Assembly: GCA_964293305.1 (NCBI GenBank)
Contig: CAXYYO010000007.1
Span: forward strand, 43,460-107,459
Direction: 5' to 3'
Source: CALAGJ01 sp964293305
GTDB lineage: Bacteria > Bacteroidota > Bacteroidia > Chitinophagales > Chitinophagaceae
Length of the DNA: 64,000 nt
The position numbers were made by a program, and so were the translations under genes. Under the pieces are notes generated by a model. That model saw only the letters and a program-made list of their open reading frames with translations, was not told the DNA's origin and did not search any database. Shown piece after piece: positions 8,213 through 15,103 of this stretch (its first letter is position 1; the number at the start of each line of letters is the position of its first letter).

Positions 8213-8536
8213 ATGATAAAAACTGTAAAAATTATTTCGGCAAGTAGATGGGCAGCTATAGCAGCAAAAGTGCTGCGGGTAAATAATGTTGCTATTGTAT
8301 TTGGTAATACCATCCATTTACACAACTGTAGCAAGGCCGATTTTTTAATGAACAAACAATGGGTTTGCCATGAGCTTACACATGTGGAACAATATGCAAT
8401 ACATGGCCGATATAATTTTTTATGGAAATATTTTATTGAGCATATCAAAAAAGGATATATCAACAATAAATATGAAGTGGAAGCTAGAAGTAGAGAAAAT
8501 GATATAAACCTGCTGCGGCAGGTAATGATAGAATAA
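8213..8536 (+). CDS. Small HExxH protein (DUF4157-like)
   Basis: 107 residues from the ATG at 8213. It has the zinc motif HELTH in VCHELTHVEQYAIHG, with a later NKYEVEARSREND stretch that could supply the third ligand. This order (TIHLHN, then HELTHVxQ, then EVEA) is that of DUF4157 'eCIS core' and related minimal metallopeptidase-like domains. There is no signal peptide and no partner peptidase module, so proteolytic activity is unproven. It follows the PPK2 gene on the same strand after 56 bases and may share its transcript. Confidence 0.72.
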   Translation: MIKTVKIISASRWAAIAAKVLRVNNVAIVFGNTIHLHNCSKADFLMNKQWVCHELTHVEQYAIHGRYNFLWKYFIEHIKKGYINNKYEVEARSRENDINLLRQVMIE

Positions 8537-8579
8537 TAAGTGTTAGCAATAACTGGGTTAACTATAAAAATCAACTTTT

Positions 8580-9011
8580 TTAGAATGATGGGAATGTATC
8601 TATTACTTTTAGTTCATTATTCACCCTTTTCCAGCCATGTGTTATACTACCATTTGTTATGATGATATAATCAGCGGGCATGGCAAGATTATACCTTAAT
8701 GCCTGATCCAAAACCACCCCATTTAGTTCTACATTCATTTGCTTACATTCTATTATCATCCAAGGCTTCCCTGATTTATAAACGAGTATATCACATCGCT
8801 GTGGCAGCGTGCCCACCATGAGCTTTTTTTCAACTGCTATCAAAGCTCCAGGGTATTTTAAAGTGGATAATAAGTACTGAATTATATTTTGCCTTACCCA
8901 TTCTTCAGGAGTTAGTACAACCCACTTTTTTCTGATGGCATCAAAAATCTTTTCTTTTCCATTTTCTGTTTTCATTTTAAATGGATGCTGTGGATAATCA
9001 ACCTGTATCAT
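8580..9011 (-). CDS. Type I restriction HsdR_N-like nuclease-fold protein
   Basis: 143 residues. The core RCDILVYKSGKPWMIIECKQ matches the D-(E)xK catalytic pattern of the PD-(D/E)xK fold as in HSDR_N_2 (PF13588). WVRQNIIQYLL and VLDQALRYN flank it as in that family. Only the nuclease-type domain is present; there is no helicase and no hsdM or hsdS nearby, so this is a stand-alone protein common in Bacteroidota rather than a restriction system. Its real role is unknown. A -7-type box lies 30 bases upstream. Confidence 0.82.
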   Translation of the reverse strand: MIQVDYPQHPFKMKTENGKEKIFDAIRKKWVVLTPEEWVRQNIIQYLLSTLKYPGALIAVEKKLMVGTLPQRCDILVYKSGKPWMIIECKQMNVELNGVVLDQALRYNLAMPADYIIITNGSITHGWKRVNNELKVIDTFPSF

Positions 9012-9041
9012 TGGTATGAAGAAAATAATTTAATTTTACGG

Positions 9042-9049
9042 CAAACATA
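9042..9049 (-). promoter_or_regulatory. Bacteroidota -7 box for the HsdR_N-like gene
   Basis: On the minus strand the bases read TATGTTTG, matching TAnnTTTG, 31 bases before the start codon at 9011. A clear TTTG at the right distance upstream was not found, so this is a partial match. Confidence 0.45.
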
Positions 9050-9079
9050 TCATTCGCCTTCAAACAAATAGTACGCTTT

Positions 9080-9847
9080 ATGACAAAAGATCAGATTGTG
9101 CAAAACTGGCTTCCGAGATATACCGGAGAGGAGTTGAAAAATTTTGGACAATATATTCTACTCACCAATTTCAATAATTATGTAGGCATGTTTGCGGCTA
9201 TGCATCAGGTAAAAGTAGTAGGAGAGGACCGCCCATTTCAGGTGGCCACAGCCAATAATATTTCCATCATCAATTTTGGAATGGGGAGCCCGGGTGCAGC
9301 CACAGTTATGGATTTGCTATCTGCTATCAATCCGCAGGCAGTCTTGTTTCTTGGAAAATGCGGAGGTTTAAAAAAGCGCAATAAAATTGGTAGCCTTATA
9401 TTACCCATAGCAGCCATAAGAGGGGACGGTACCAGCAATGATTATTTTCCGCCGGAAGTGCCTGCCCTTCCTGCATTTGCTTTGCAAAAAGCCATAAGTA
9501 CTACCATTAGGGATTATAAAACTGATTACTATACTGGCACTGTTTATACCACCAATAGAAGGGTATGGGAGCATGAGGAAGAATTTAAAAAGAAATTACA
9601 AACTGTAAGGGCTTATGCCATAGATATGGAAACAGCCACCATTTTTATGGTTGGATTTTATAATCGAATTCCCACCGGTGCTTTGTTATTAGTAAGTGAT
9701 TCCCCGATGATACCCGAAGGAATAAAAACCGAGCAGAGTGATAAAAAAGTAACCAATAAATATGTCGAAAATCACCTAAAAATCGGCATTGATTCATTAA
9801 AGCAATTAATGAATAAAGGAGAAACTGTAAGACATCTGAGGTTTTAA
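9080..9847 (+). CDS. amn: AMP nucleosidase, Bacteroidota short type
   Basis: 255 residues of the nucleoside phosphorylase fold. Landmarks are INFGMGSPGAATVMDLL, FLGKCGGLKKR, IRGDGTSNDYFPPEVPA and the ribose-binding YAIDMETATIFMVG, with LLVSDSPM near the end. The Asp in VSDSPM is the expected base-protonating residue. AMP nucleosidase splits AMP into adenine and ribose 5-phosphate. It lacks the N-terminal regulatory domain of the enterobacterial enzyme, as is usual for the phylum. The gene is divergent from the HsdR_N-like gene and no partner follows on the plus strand. Confidence 0.9.
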   Translation: MTKDQIVQNWLPRYTGEELKNFGQYILLTNFNNYVGMFAAMHQVKVVGEDRPFQVATANNISIINFGMGSPGAATVMDLLSAINPQAVLFLGKCGGLKKRNKIGSLILPIAAIRGDGTSNDYFPPEVPALPAFALQKAISTTIRDYKTDYYTGTVYTTNRRVWEHEEEFKKKLQTVRAYAIDMETATIFMVGFYNRIPTGALLLVSDSPMIPEGIKTEQSDKKVTNKYVENHLKIGIDSLKQLMNKGETVRHLRF

Positions 9848-9848
9848 T

Positions 9849-9888
9849 AATCGATTGTTTTTTATTTATAAAAGGAATCGATTGTTTT
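9849..9888. repeat. Direct repeat AATCGATTGTTTT
   Basis: Two exact 13-bp copies at 9849-9861 and 9876-9888, 27 bases apart, directly after the AMP nucleosidase stop. They mark the edge of the accessory island and may be a decayed element end. Confidence 0.5.
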
Positions 9889-10131
9889 GTTTGAAACTTG
9901 CAAAAGTTTATAGCATTGCAATTGGCACGTTTAGGGCATCGGTGCTAAACCCTTCTTATATTAGGTTTGAACAGTTAGGATGCTACAACAAATAATAACA
10001 AACATAGTACTGATTAGCAATGATAGGGTTGGTGGAGGGATAAGGATAATTATCAAAAAATATTGCCTAATTTATTTGATTTTTTACACAGTTCGTGTAA
10101 GCTGCATACCCTTCTTCTCGGTCTGCCCGCA

Positions 10132-10734
10132 TTAAATTAGTCGTCTTGTTAATTGTCTATAATTTTCATAGTGTTTTCCGTGCTGTCGAGTTAAAAATTC
10201 TTCCTCTAACCTTATTTGAATCTGTATAATAAAGTAAGTTGTCGATGTTAAAAAAAATGTCAAAGCATTTGGCAAAATAAAGAAAATACCTAAAACACTC
10301 AAAATCATTCCTAAGAAAATTGGGTTACGGCTAATACTAAAAATTCCACTTGTTTTTAATTCAGTTTTATTTATTTCATCAATTCCTATTCTCCAACTTG
10401 TACTCATCTGGTACTGAGCAATTGCAATCCGTACTAATGAAATATGGATAATTAATAACCCTAAAAACTTAAGCCCTTTGGATTGTAAATATTCAATAGG
10501 AACGGAATATTTATAAATGTTACTGCCGATAGAGAAACATAAAACCGCAACAAATAATAAACCAATTAAAACTTTCATCACAAAGCCAATATAATTATGA
10601 GCTGTGTCGGCTTTGCCAAAAGTTATTGGATTTACTCCTGTTTGTTTCAAAGTTCTATAAGTTGGGATAATAAATGCAACTGCAAAGTAAGCTAATAGAT
10701 AAAGTGGTAGATATATTCTTAAAAAGTTCTCCAT
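10132..10734 (-). CDS. Isoprenylcysteine/phospholipid methyltransferase-like (ICMT/PEMT fold) membrane protein
   Basis: 200 residues with about five hydrophobic segments. The C-terminal block has the ICMT/PEMT order: GIFSISRNPIFLGM (SAM-proximal region), two membrane helices, then IRLEEEFLTRQHGKHYENYRQ. These integral proteins methylate lipids or other hydrophobic acceptors with S-adenosylmethionine; the substrate here is unknown. The start lies 3 bases after the TonB receptor stop, so the two are co-transcribed. This pairing with a metal-type receptor suggests a linked envelope function, which is inference. Confidence 0.82.
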   Translation of the reverse strand: MENFLRIYLPLYLLAYFAVAFIIPTYRTLKQTGVNPITFGKADTAHNYIGFVMKVLIGLLFVAVLCFSIGSNIYKYSVPIEYLQSKGLKFLGLLIIHISLVRIAIAQYQMSTSWRIGIDEINKTELKTSGIFSISRNPIFLGMILSVLGIFFILPNALTFFLTSTTYFIIQIQIRLEEEFLTRQHGKHYENYRQLTRRLI

Positions 10735-10737
10735 TGT

Positions 10738-12921
10738 TTATAATTTTATTTTAATGCCGCCGTTAATTGTTCTCCCTTCGGTATGATTCCAAATATCATC
10801 AAATGTTGGGTTGCTGTTTGGTGGATTTATAACTCTTTTATAATTACTTTGTCTTTGGTCTGTAAAGTTTTCAAAATTTATAAATACAGAAACTTTTTTA
10901 AACGTCTTTTGAGCCATAAAGCCAAATTCCCAAAATGATGGTGTTTTGTTACCATTATTCAAGAGTTGACGGTCTGTAAAATAACCTTCCAAGCCAAATT
11001 TAAAGTTGTCTTCCTTTTCGTACATCATTGTTAAGTTCAATTTATTTTTAGGTAACAATGTCAAAAATTGATTTGTGCTTAAATATGTGGCATTTGCATT
11101 TGTAAATGTATAACCAACAAAAAGTTTTAAATCTTCTTTGTAAATAAATTTAATATTTGTTTCAAATCCATTACTAATAACAGGTTTTGATGCATTATAG
11201 AAACTGTAATTTCCCAATAAATCTGTCTGTAAAACTAAAGGACTGTTAATGCTTGTATAAAAAAACATTTGATTTATGCTAAACGATAAATCATCAAATA
11301 AAGTTGTTCTGTAATTAATGTCTGCTGTACCTCCAATACTTCTCTCTGCTTTTACATTGTTTAATGATAAAATGTTTTGATATTGCATACTTTCCGTCTG
11401 TTCTGTGAAAATGGTTGGTATTTTATAACCTAATCCACCGCTAATTCTTGAAGTAATTTTGTTAGATAGTTTAAACAATGTTGAAATTCTTGGTAAAACA
11501 AAAGTTTGATTTTTATTGTAGTTGTTGTTTTTGTAAATCACATTGTCAATTCGCAAACCGCTTTCAATTTTCACCTTTTCTGAAATGTCCCAAGTGTCTT
11601 GAAAATAAGCACCACTTGAAAATGATTGCGTATTTTGGTTATTGGTATTTCGCTGTTTAAACTTATCCGAAATAAAGTTTATACCTGTTATCATTGTATG
11701 TTTTTGTTTGAAAAAGACATATGATAAATCGGTAAAACTGTTTGTATTTACACCTGAAAAAGTATAGTTTGGAATACTTATTTCTCTGTCGAAAATACTA
11801 ATACTTTGTTTCAATTTTATACTGCTTTTATTTGCAAATTTCTTTTCTAATTCTAAAGTTGTTGTATTTCTAAGCGTATTGTTTTTTTCAAAGTAAGTAT
11901 GCAAGGCGTTTATATTTCCCTTTATTACCTCCATATCTCCACCTGTATTAGTTCCTTTGGTAAAACTGTTGCCTAGCATTAAAGTTATTGTTGGGTTAAT
12001 GTAATAAAATAACCTTGGATTAATAGTGAAATTATTACTCTTTGGTATTTCCGAAAAATCATCCTTATCCACATCATACGATTTTTGAAAGTTTGCCAAC
12101 CCTAAAAATGAAAAACCAAATTTGCCTTTCTTTTGTGAAATATAACCACCAATATTGGACTGTCCAATGTTAGATTGATTTAAAATAAAATCAACCTCTA
12201 ATTTTTCTTTTGGCATTTTACTTATAAAATTTACTACACCTGCAATAGCACCACCACCATATAAAGTAGATGCTGGGCCTTTGATAATTTCAACTTGTTT
12301 TAGGTCTAAGGGTGGAATTTCCATAATACTCAAACCACTTGCAAAACTTCCAAAATTTGGATAACCATCTTTTAAAAGTTGTGTGTATCTTCCATCTAAT
12401 CCTTGCACTCGTATACTAGCATTACCGCTTGTTGCAGAGGTTTGTTGCACCTGCAAACCTGTACTTTCGTGCAATAGCATTGAAACATTAGCAGGTCGCA
12501 TATTATTTTTTTCGTCCAATTCTTCGCCATCAATAGTCTCTACTCTCGTAGGTGTATTTTTTATTGTTCTGCTTGTTCTTGTTGATTGGACTATTACCTC
12601 GTCCAATTCATCTTCACCTTTTTCAAAGTAAATTATTTCATTTTGTAGACTGTCATTAATTGGAAAAATATATGCTTTTTCAATCTTTTCAAAACCAATA
12701 TAAGAAAAAACAATTGTTTGCATTCCGTTTGGGATATTTCTTAAAACTATTTGTCCTAAAGAATCTGAGTTTGTTGCAGTATTTGTACCTTTTAGTAACA
12801 CCGTTACGCCAATTAAATTCTGTTTAGTGTTATTTTCTTTTACAGTTGCTTTAAAGCTGTTTTGAGCTGTTATGTTTGTACATATTAGTGATGCCATTAT
12901 TGGCATAATAAATTTTATCAT
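10738..12921 (-). CDS. TonB-dependent receptor (metal-type, DUF6660-associated)
   Basis: 727 residues. The signal peptide ends near NITAQ (about residue 20). A carboxypeptidase-like N-terminal domain spans residues 22-100 (KGTNTATNSDSLGQI). The plug spans about 110-235 with DEVIVQSTRTSRTIKN, SIRVQGLDGRYTQLLKDG and GPASTLYGGGAIAGVVNFIS. A 22-strand barrel follows. It is the middle gene of DUF6660-receptor-methyltransferase. DUF6660 proteins usually accompany receptors near heavy-metal efflux genes, so a metal or metal-chelate substrate is likely. No residue identifies the ligand. The gene looks AT-richer than the surrounding core, consistent with transfer. Confidence 0.88.
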   Translation of the reverse strand: MIKFIMPIMASLICTNITAQNSFKATVKENNTKQNLIGVTVLLKGTNTATNSDSLGQIVLRNIPNGMQTIVFSYIGFEKIEKAYIFPINDSLQNEIIYFEKGEDELDEVIVQSTRTSRTIKNTPTRVETIDGEELDEKNNMRPANVSMLLHESTGLQVQQTSATSGNASIRVQGLDGRYTQLLKDGYPNFGSFASGLSIMEIPPLDLKQVEIIKGPASTLYGGGAIAGVVNFISKMPKEKLEVDFILNQSNIGQSNIGGYISQKKGKFGFSFLGLANFQKSYDVDKDDFSEIPKSNNFTINPRLFYYINPTITLMLGNSFTKGTNTGGDMEVIKGNINALHTYFEKNNTLRNTTTLELEKKFANKSSIKLKQSISIFDREISIPNYTFSGVNTNSFTDLSYVFFKQKHTMITGINFISDKFKQRNTNNQNTQSFSSGAYFQDTWDISEKVKIESGLRIDNVIYKNNNYNKNQTFVLPRISTLFKLSNKITSRISGGLGYKIPTIFTEQTESMQYQNILSLNNVKAERSIGGTADINYRTTLFDDLSFSINQMFFYTSINSPLVLQTDLLGNYSFYNASKPVISNGFETNIKFIYKEDLKLFVGYTFTNANATYLSTNQFLTLLPKNKLNLTMMYEKEDNFKFGLEGYFTDRQLLNNGNKTPSFWEFGFMAQKTFKKVSVFINFENFTDQRQSNYKRVINPPNSNPTFDDIWNHTEGRTINGGIKIKL

Positions 12922-13018
12922 TTTGTAAAAAATATTAAGTTATAGGAATAATTAACATCATAAGCTGGGCGAAGCCCTGCAATATGATTTGGTGGCGAAG
13001 CCTCTAATTTATTATTGC

Positions 13019-13345
13019 TTAACTTAATTTTGGCGGTTGCCAAATATTTCCGTAAAAGTTGGAAGAAAGAGAAATATTAGTGTAAAAGAAGTGTTGTTTT
13101 AAAATCCCTACTAATTTTGTATTAACAACTTTGTCAGTTTGAAAATTTGGGAAAAATATTTGTCCGCAACAGGCACAGCTACAAAATGGATTACAGTTTT
13201 CACTTTCGTGTTGGTGGTCTTTATGGTCTGACGAAGAAGTAGTTATTTGTGTTTTTGAACTGTCATTACATTCTTCTTTATCTGCACAAGGAAAGCAAGG
13301 CAAAATAAGAATATAAAAAGCGAATATGATTGACAGAAATTTCAC
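13019..13345 (-). CDS. DUF6660 family small secreted Cys/His-rich protein
   Basis: 108 residues. A signal peptide MKFLSIIFAFYILILPC runs into PCADKEEC. A His-rich linker (DHKDHQHESENC) and a cysteine cluster NPFCSCACCGQ follow, then a hydrophobic C-terminal half. This order is typical of DUF6660. The Cys/His content suggests metal binding in the periplasm or at the outer membrane. It starts the minus-strand run that continues with the TonB receptor after a 97-base gap. Confidence 0.8.
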   Translation of the reverse strand: MKFLSIIFAFYILILPCFPCADKEECNDSSKTQITTSSSDHKDHQHESENCNPFCSCACCGQIFFPNFQTDKVVNTKLVGILKQHFFYTNISLSSNFYGNIWQPPKLS

Positions 13346-13485
13346 AATGCAAAAGTACAGTTTTTATCTAGTTTTTCGTCAAACCTTTAAATTATCGGAG
13401 TGTTCAAATAGGGTTGCAGCTTACGTTTAGGGCTTTGCGATGGGCTGGGAATAGTGGTACGTCAGTTTGGAACAAATGCTCATAA

Positions 13486-13530
13486 ACGATAAAAAGTATA
13501 AATAACATTCATCCGCTTAATTTTTATCGT
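13486..13530. repeat. Perfect 10-bp inverted repeat ACGATAAAAA/TTTTTATCGT
   Basis: Arms at 13486-13495 and 13521-13530 with a 25-base spacer, ending 1 base before an ATG at 13532. It lies in the joint between the two inverted-repeat-bounded segments and could be an operator, a hairpin or an element end. Confidence 0.5.
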
Positions 13531-13531
13531 C

Positions 13532-13621
13532 ATGCAAGAACAAAAGAAAAAAATAGTACAAAAAGCTGATGCTAAATACGTGTTGGTAGCAGTTTTTAAT
13601 TCTTGTTCAATACTTCTTTAA
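13532..13621 (+). pseudogene. Truncated 29-codon ORF, possible broken gene start
   Basis: ATG at 13532 opens MQEQKKKIVQKADAKYVLV, a lysine-rich, normal-looking protein start. The frame then enters the TTGGTAGCA repeat arm at 13583, reads through the end of the opposite-strand lipoprotein gene and stops at 13621. It looks like a gene start cut by insertion of the lipoprotein segment. The family is not recognised and the call is weak. Confidence 0.22.
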
Positions 13622-14201
13622 TTTTATTTTGAGTTATGTCTAAACTTTCTGAGTGTGAGTCTGAACGTAAAAAAACAAATTTTTTGTCTGGCATTACAAT
13701 AATTGAACTTCCACAAGTACAACGTGCTTTAAAAATTAAATTAAAAAGTTGTGTTGGACTGTCAATTAAAATTGAATTATTCCACTTCTTAATTTTGTTT
13801 AAACTGTTTCCTGGTTCTCTAAAGTCAAAAACTGAAACATTTTGTCTATTCGCCAAAACTTGTTCTACTCTTTGCTTGTGTCTTGTGACAAAACCCATAA
13901 TATGTGCTTCTTCACTTTGGTCTAAAATATTCCAACAAGTTTCATTATTATAGTCGTATTTAATAATTATTGTGTCTTTCAATTTTGAATTGGTTTTAAC
14001 TGTCAAAAATTGCTTTAAAACAGTAAAAGTGGAATCACTCAATTGTCCTGTGTATGTTTTGTTTTTATCGTCAAATCTATAAAGTTTTGAAGTCGTGTCA
14101 CAACTTTCAAAAATTGTCATAACAGAAATAAGTGAAATAAAATAGAAAATATGTCTTTTCATACTTGTGTTTATTGAGGACTGCACTAAAATTGCTACCA
14201 A
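13583..14201 (-). mobile_element. Putative one-gene cassette bounded by TTGGTAGCARTTTT inverted repeats
   Basis: TTGGTAGCAGTTTT (13583-13596) and its inverted partner AAAATTGCTACCAA (14188-14201) match at 13 of 14 positions. They tightly bracket the single lipoprotein gene: its stop codon begins in the last base of the left arm and its start lies 26 bases inside the right arm. No transposase is present. A decayed tyrosine recombinase begins 90 bases beyond the right arm. Confidence 0.42.
13596..14162 (-). CDS. Lipoprotein of unknown function
   Basis: 188 residues from the ATG at 14162 (MKRHIFYFISLISV). A lipobox IFESC places the acylated Cys near residue 21, so the product is likely an envelope lipoprotein. 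The mature part has a Thr/Lys-rich strand region (TFTVLKQFLTVKTNSKLKD), then an ARCTCGSSIIVMPDKKF stretch and a charged tail. The CTC motif is the only notable feature. No family is recognised. The upstream extension to 14219 crosses the repeat arm and is not taken. Bounding inverted repeats suggest it moves as a unit. Confidence 0.72.
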   Translation of the reverse strand: MKRHIFYFISLISVMTIFESCDTTSKLYRFDDKNKTYTGQLSDSTFTVLKQFLTVKTNSKLKDTIIIKYDYNNETCWNILDQSEEAHIMGFVTRHKQRVEQVLANRQNVSVFDFREPGNSLNKIKKWNNSILIDSPTQLFNLIFKARCTCGSSIIVMPDKKFVFLRSDSHSESLDITQNKIKEVLNKN

Positions 14202-14291
14202 TTCCAAAAATATACGCAAGTTTTTAACTCACCAAATTTATAAACAATTAATTTTCAAGATACTTTTTGTATTGTTACGTAGTTTTTAAAA

Positions 14292-14755
14292 CTACGTACT
14301 CTTCGTATTGTTACCTTCCATTTTTCGCATTATTTTATCAAGGGGGCTTTCTATTTTCCCCAATTCTTTATTACTTACGTGGGTGTAGCGCAGGGTGGTT
14401 TTTATATCATTGTGCCCCAAAAGTTCTTGTATATATTTAATATCTGTACCATTTTCCAAAAGGTGAGTGGCAAAACTATGCCGCAAGTCATGTACGCTTA
14501 TCTTTTTTTGGATACATACTTTTTGACATATTTCCCCAAAAAATGCCTGAGTGCTTCGGGCAGCATATTTTCCACCAGTTTGTCCTTCAAATAAGTATTG
14601 TGTAGGCCTGTATTCCTTAAAATACTCACTCCCCATATTTCTATGGTTTTAATGGATAGTAAACTATATCGGTCTTTTTTAACTATGATTTGTTCTACTT
14701 TTATCTGCTTACGCTCTGAGTCGATATCTTTCTGATTTTTGACATTTATTGCTTC
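14292..14755 (-). pseudogene. Decayed tyrosine recombinase (XerCD/integrase type), frameshifted and N-terminally truncated
   Basis: The intact frame 14292-14636 encodes the C-terminal catalytic part: HDLRHSFATHLLENG, ELLGHNDIKTT and RYTHVS with the Tyr nucleophile, ending in SPLDKIM. Upstream on the same strand, in another frame, 14636-14755 continues with EAINVKNQKDIDSERKQIKV and then KKDRYSLLSIKTIEI, which are the preceding catalytic-domain segments including the expected Arg/Lys region. One indel near 14633 therefore broke the gene. The N-terminal half is missing and the remnant runs into a palindromic repeat at 14748. The closest look-alikes are Bacteroidota phage-type or integron-type integrases. 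Confidence 0.8.
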
Positions 14756-14777
14756 GTCGTGCCTCCTCGCAATGAGG
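14748..14777. repeat. Dispersed palindromic repeat (ATTGCTTCGTCGT...CTCGCAATGAGG type)
   Basis: This resembles the widespread intergenic repeat usually seen as 'cattgcgagg...gacgaagcaat'. It cuts off the integrase remnant. A partial second ATTGCTTC lies at about 14808. Confidence 0.6.
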
Positions 14778-15103
14778 TGGAAGGGTTGAACTTCCTCCCA
14801 ATAAAGGAGATTGCTTCTTTGATTTGCTATAATGGATAGTGCATCATCATTGCCCGTAGGGCAAATTGTCTAAATTATAATTTGTGGAATTGCAGTATTT
14901 GAATGAATTTCGCTTTGCTACATTCGAAGCTAAAAAACCACAGCCTTGAGCCACGAATGGCTAGGAATTGTAGGGAAAGGTATACCATGGATACAAGGTC
15001 ACAAAATATATAAAAAAACTTTGCGCAGATATACATATTTTCCTATATGAAAATAAAATAGGAGCAGCCTAAAGCAACTCACAGTTCTACAATCAACTAA
15101 ATT
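14778..15103. other. Gene-free repeat region including a perfect TTGCCC-GTA-GGGCAA palindrome
   Basis: 326 bases between the integrase remnant and the EF-G paralogue. The palindrome TTGCCCGTAGGGCAA is at 14850-14864. An AATTGCAGTAT shared with the 6.3 kb repeat region occurs near 14890. No ORF or RNA gene was recognised. Confidence 0.6.

Larger units (their letters stand above)
10097..13425 (-). mobile_element. Putative inverted-repeat-bounded cassette carrying a TonB receptor module
   Basis: GTAAGCTGCATACCC (10097-10111) is matched in inverted orientation by GGGTTGCAGCTTAC (13412-13425): a perfect 10-bp core plus GGGT with one base of slip. The three genes between all read on the minus strand. 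An 11-bp direct match ACGTTTAGGGC (9927-9937 and 13424-13434) also brackets the segment. No transposase lies inside, so this is only cassette-like. A second, differently bounded one-gene segment and a broken tyrosine recombinase follow immediately. Confidence 0.4.

Noticed and set aside
8580..9011. A restriction-modification locus
   Set aside because: Only an HsdR_N-like nuclease fold is present; no helicase, methylase or specificity subunit lies near.
9974..9990. Integron attC site suggested by GTTAGGA near 9976
   Set aside because: The core does not fit GTTRRRY and no paired RYYYAAC arm with a foldable stem was found.
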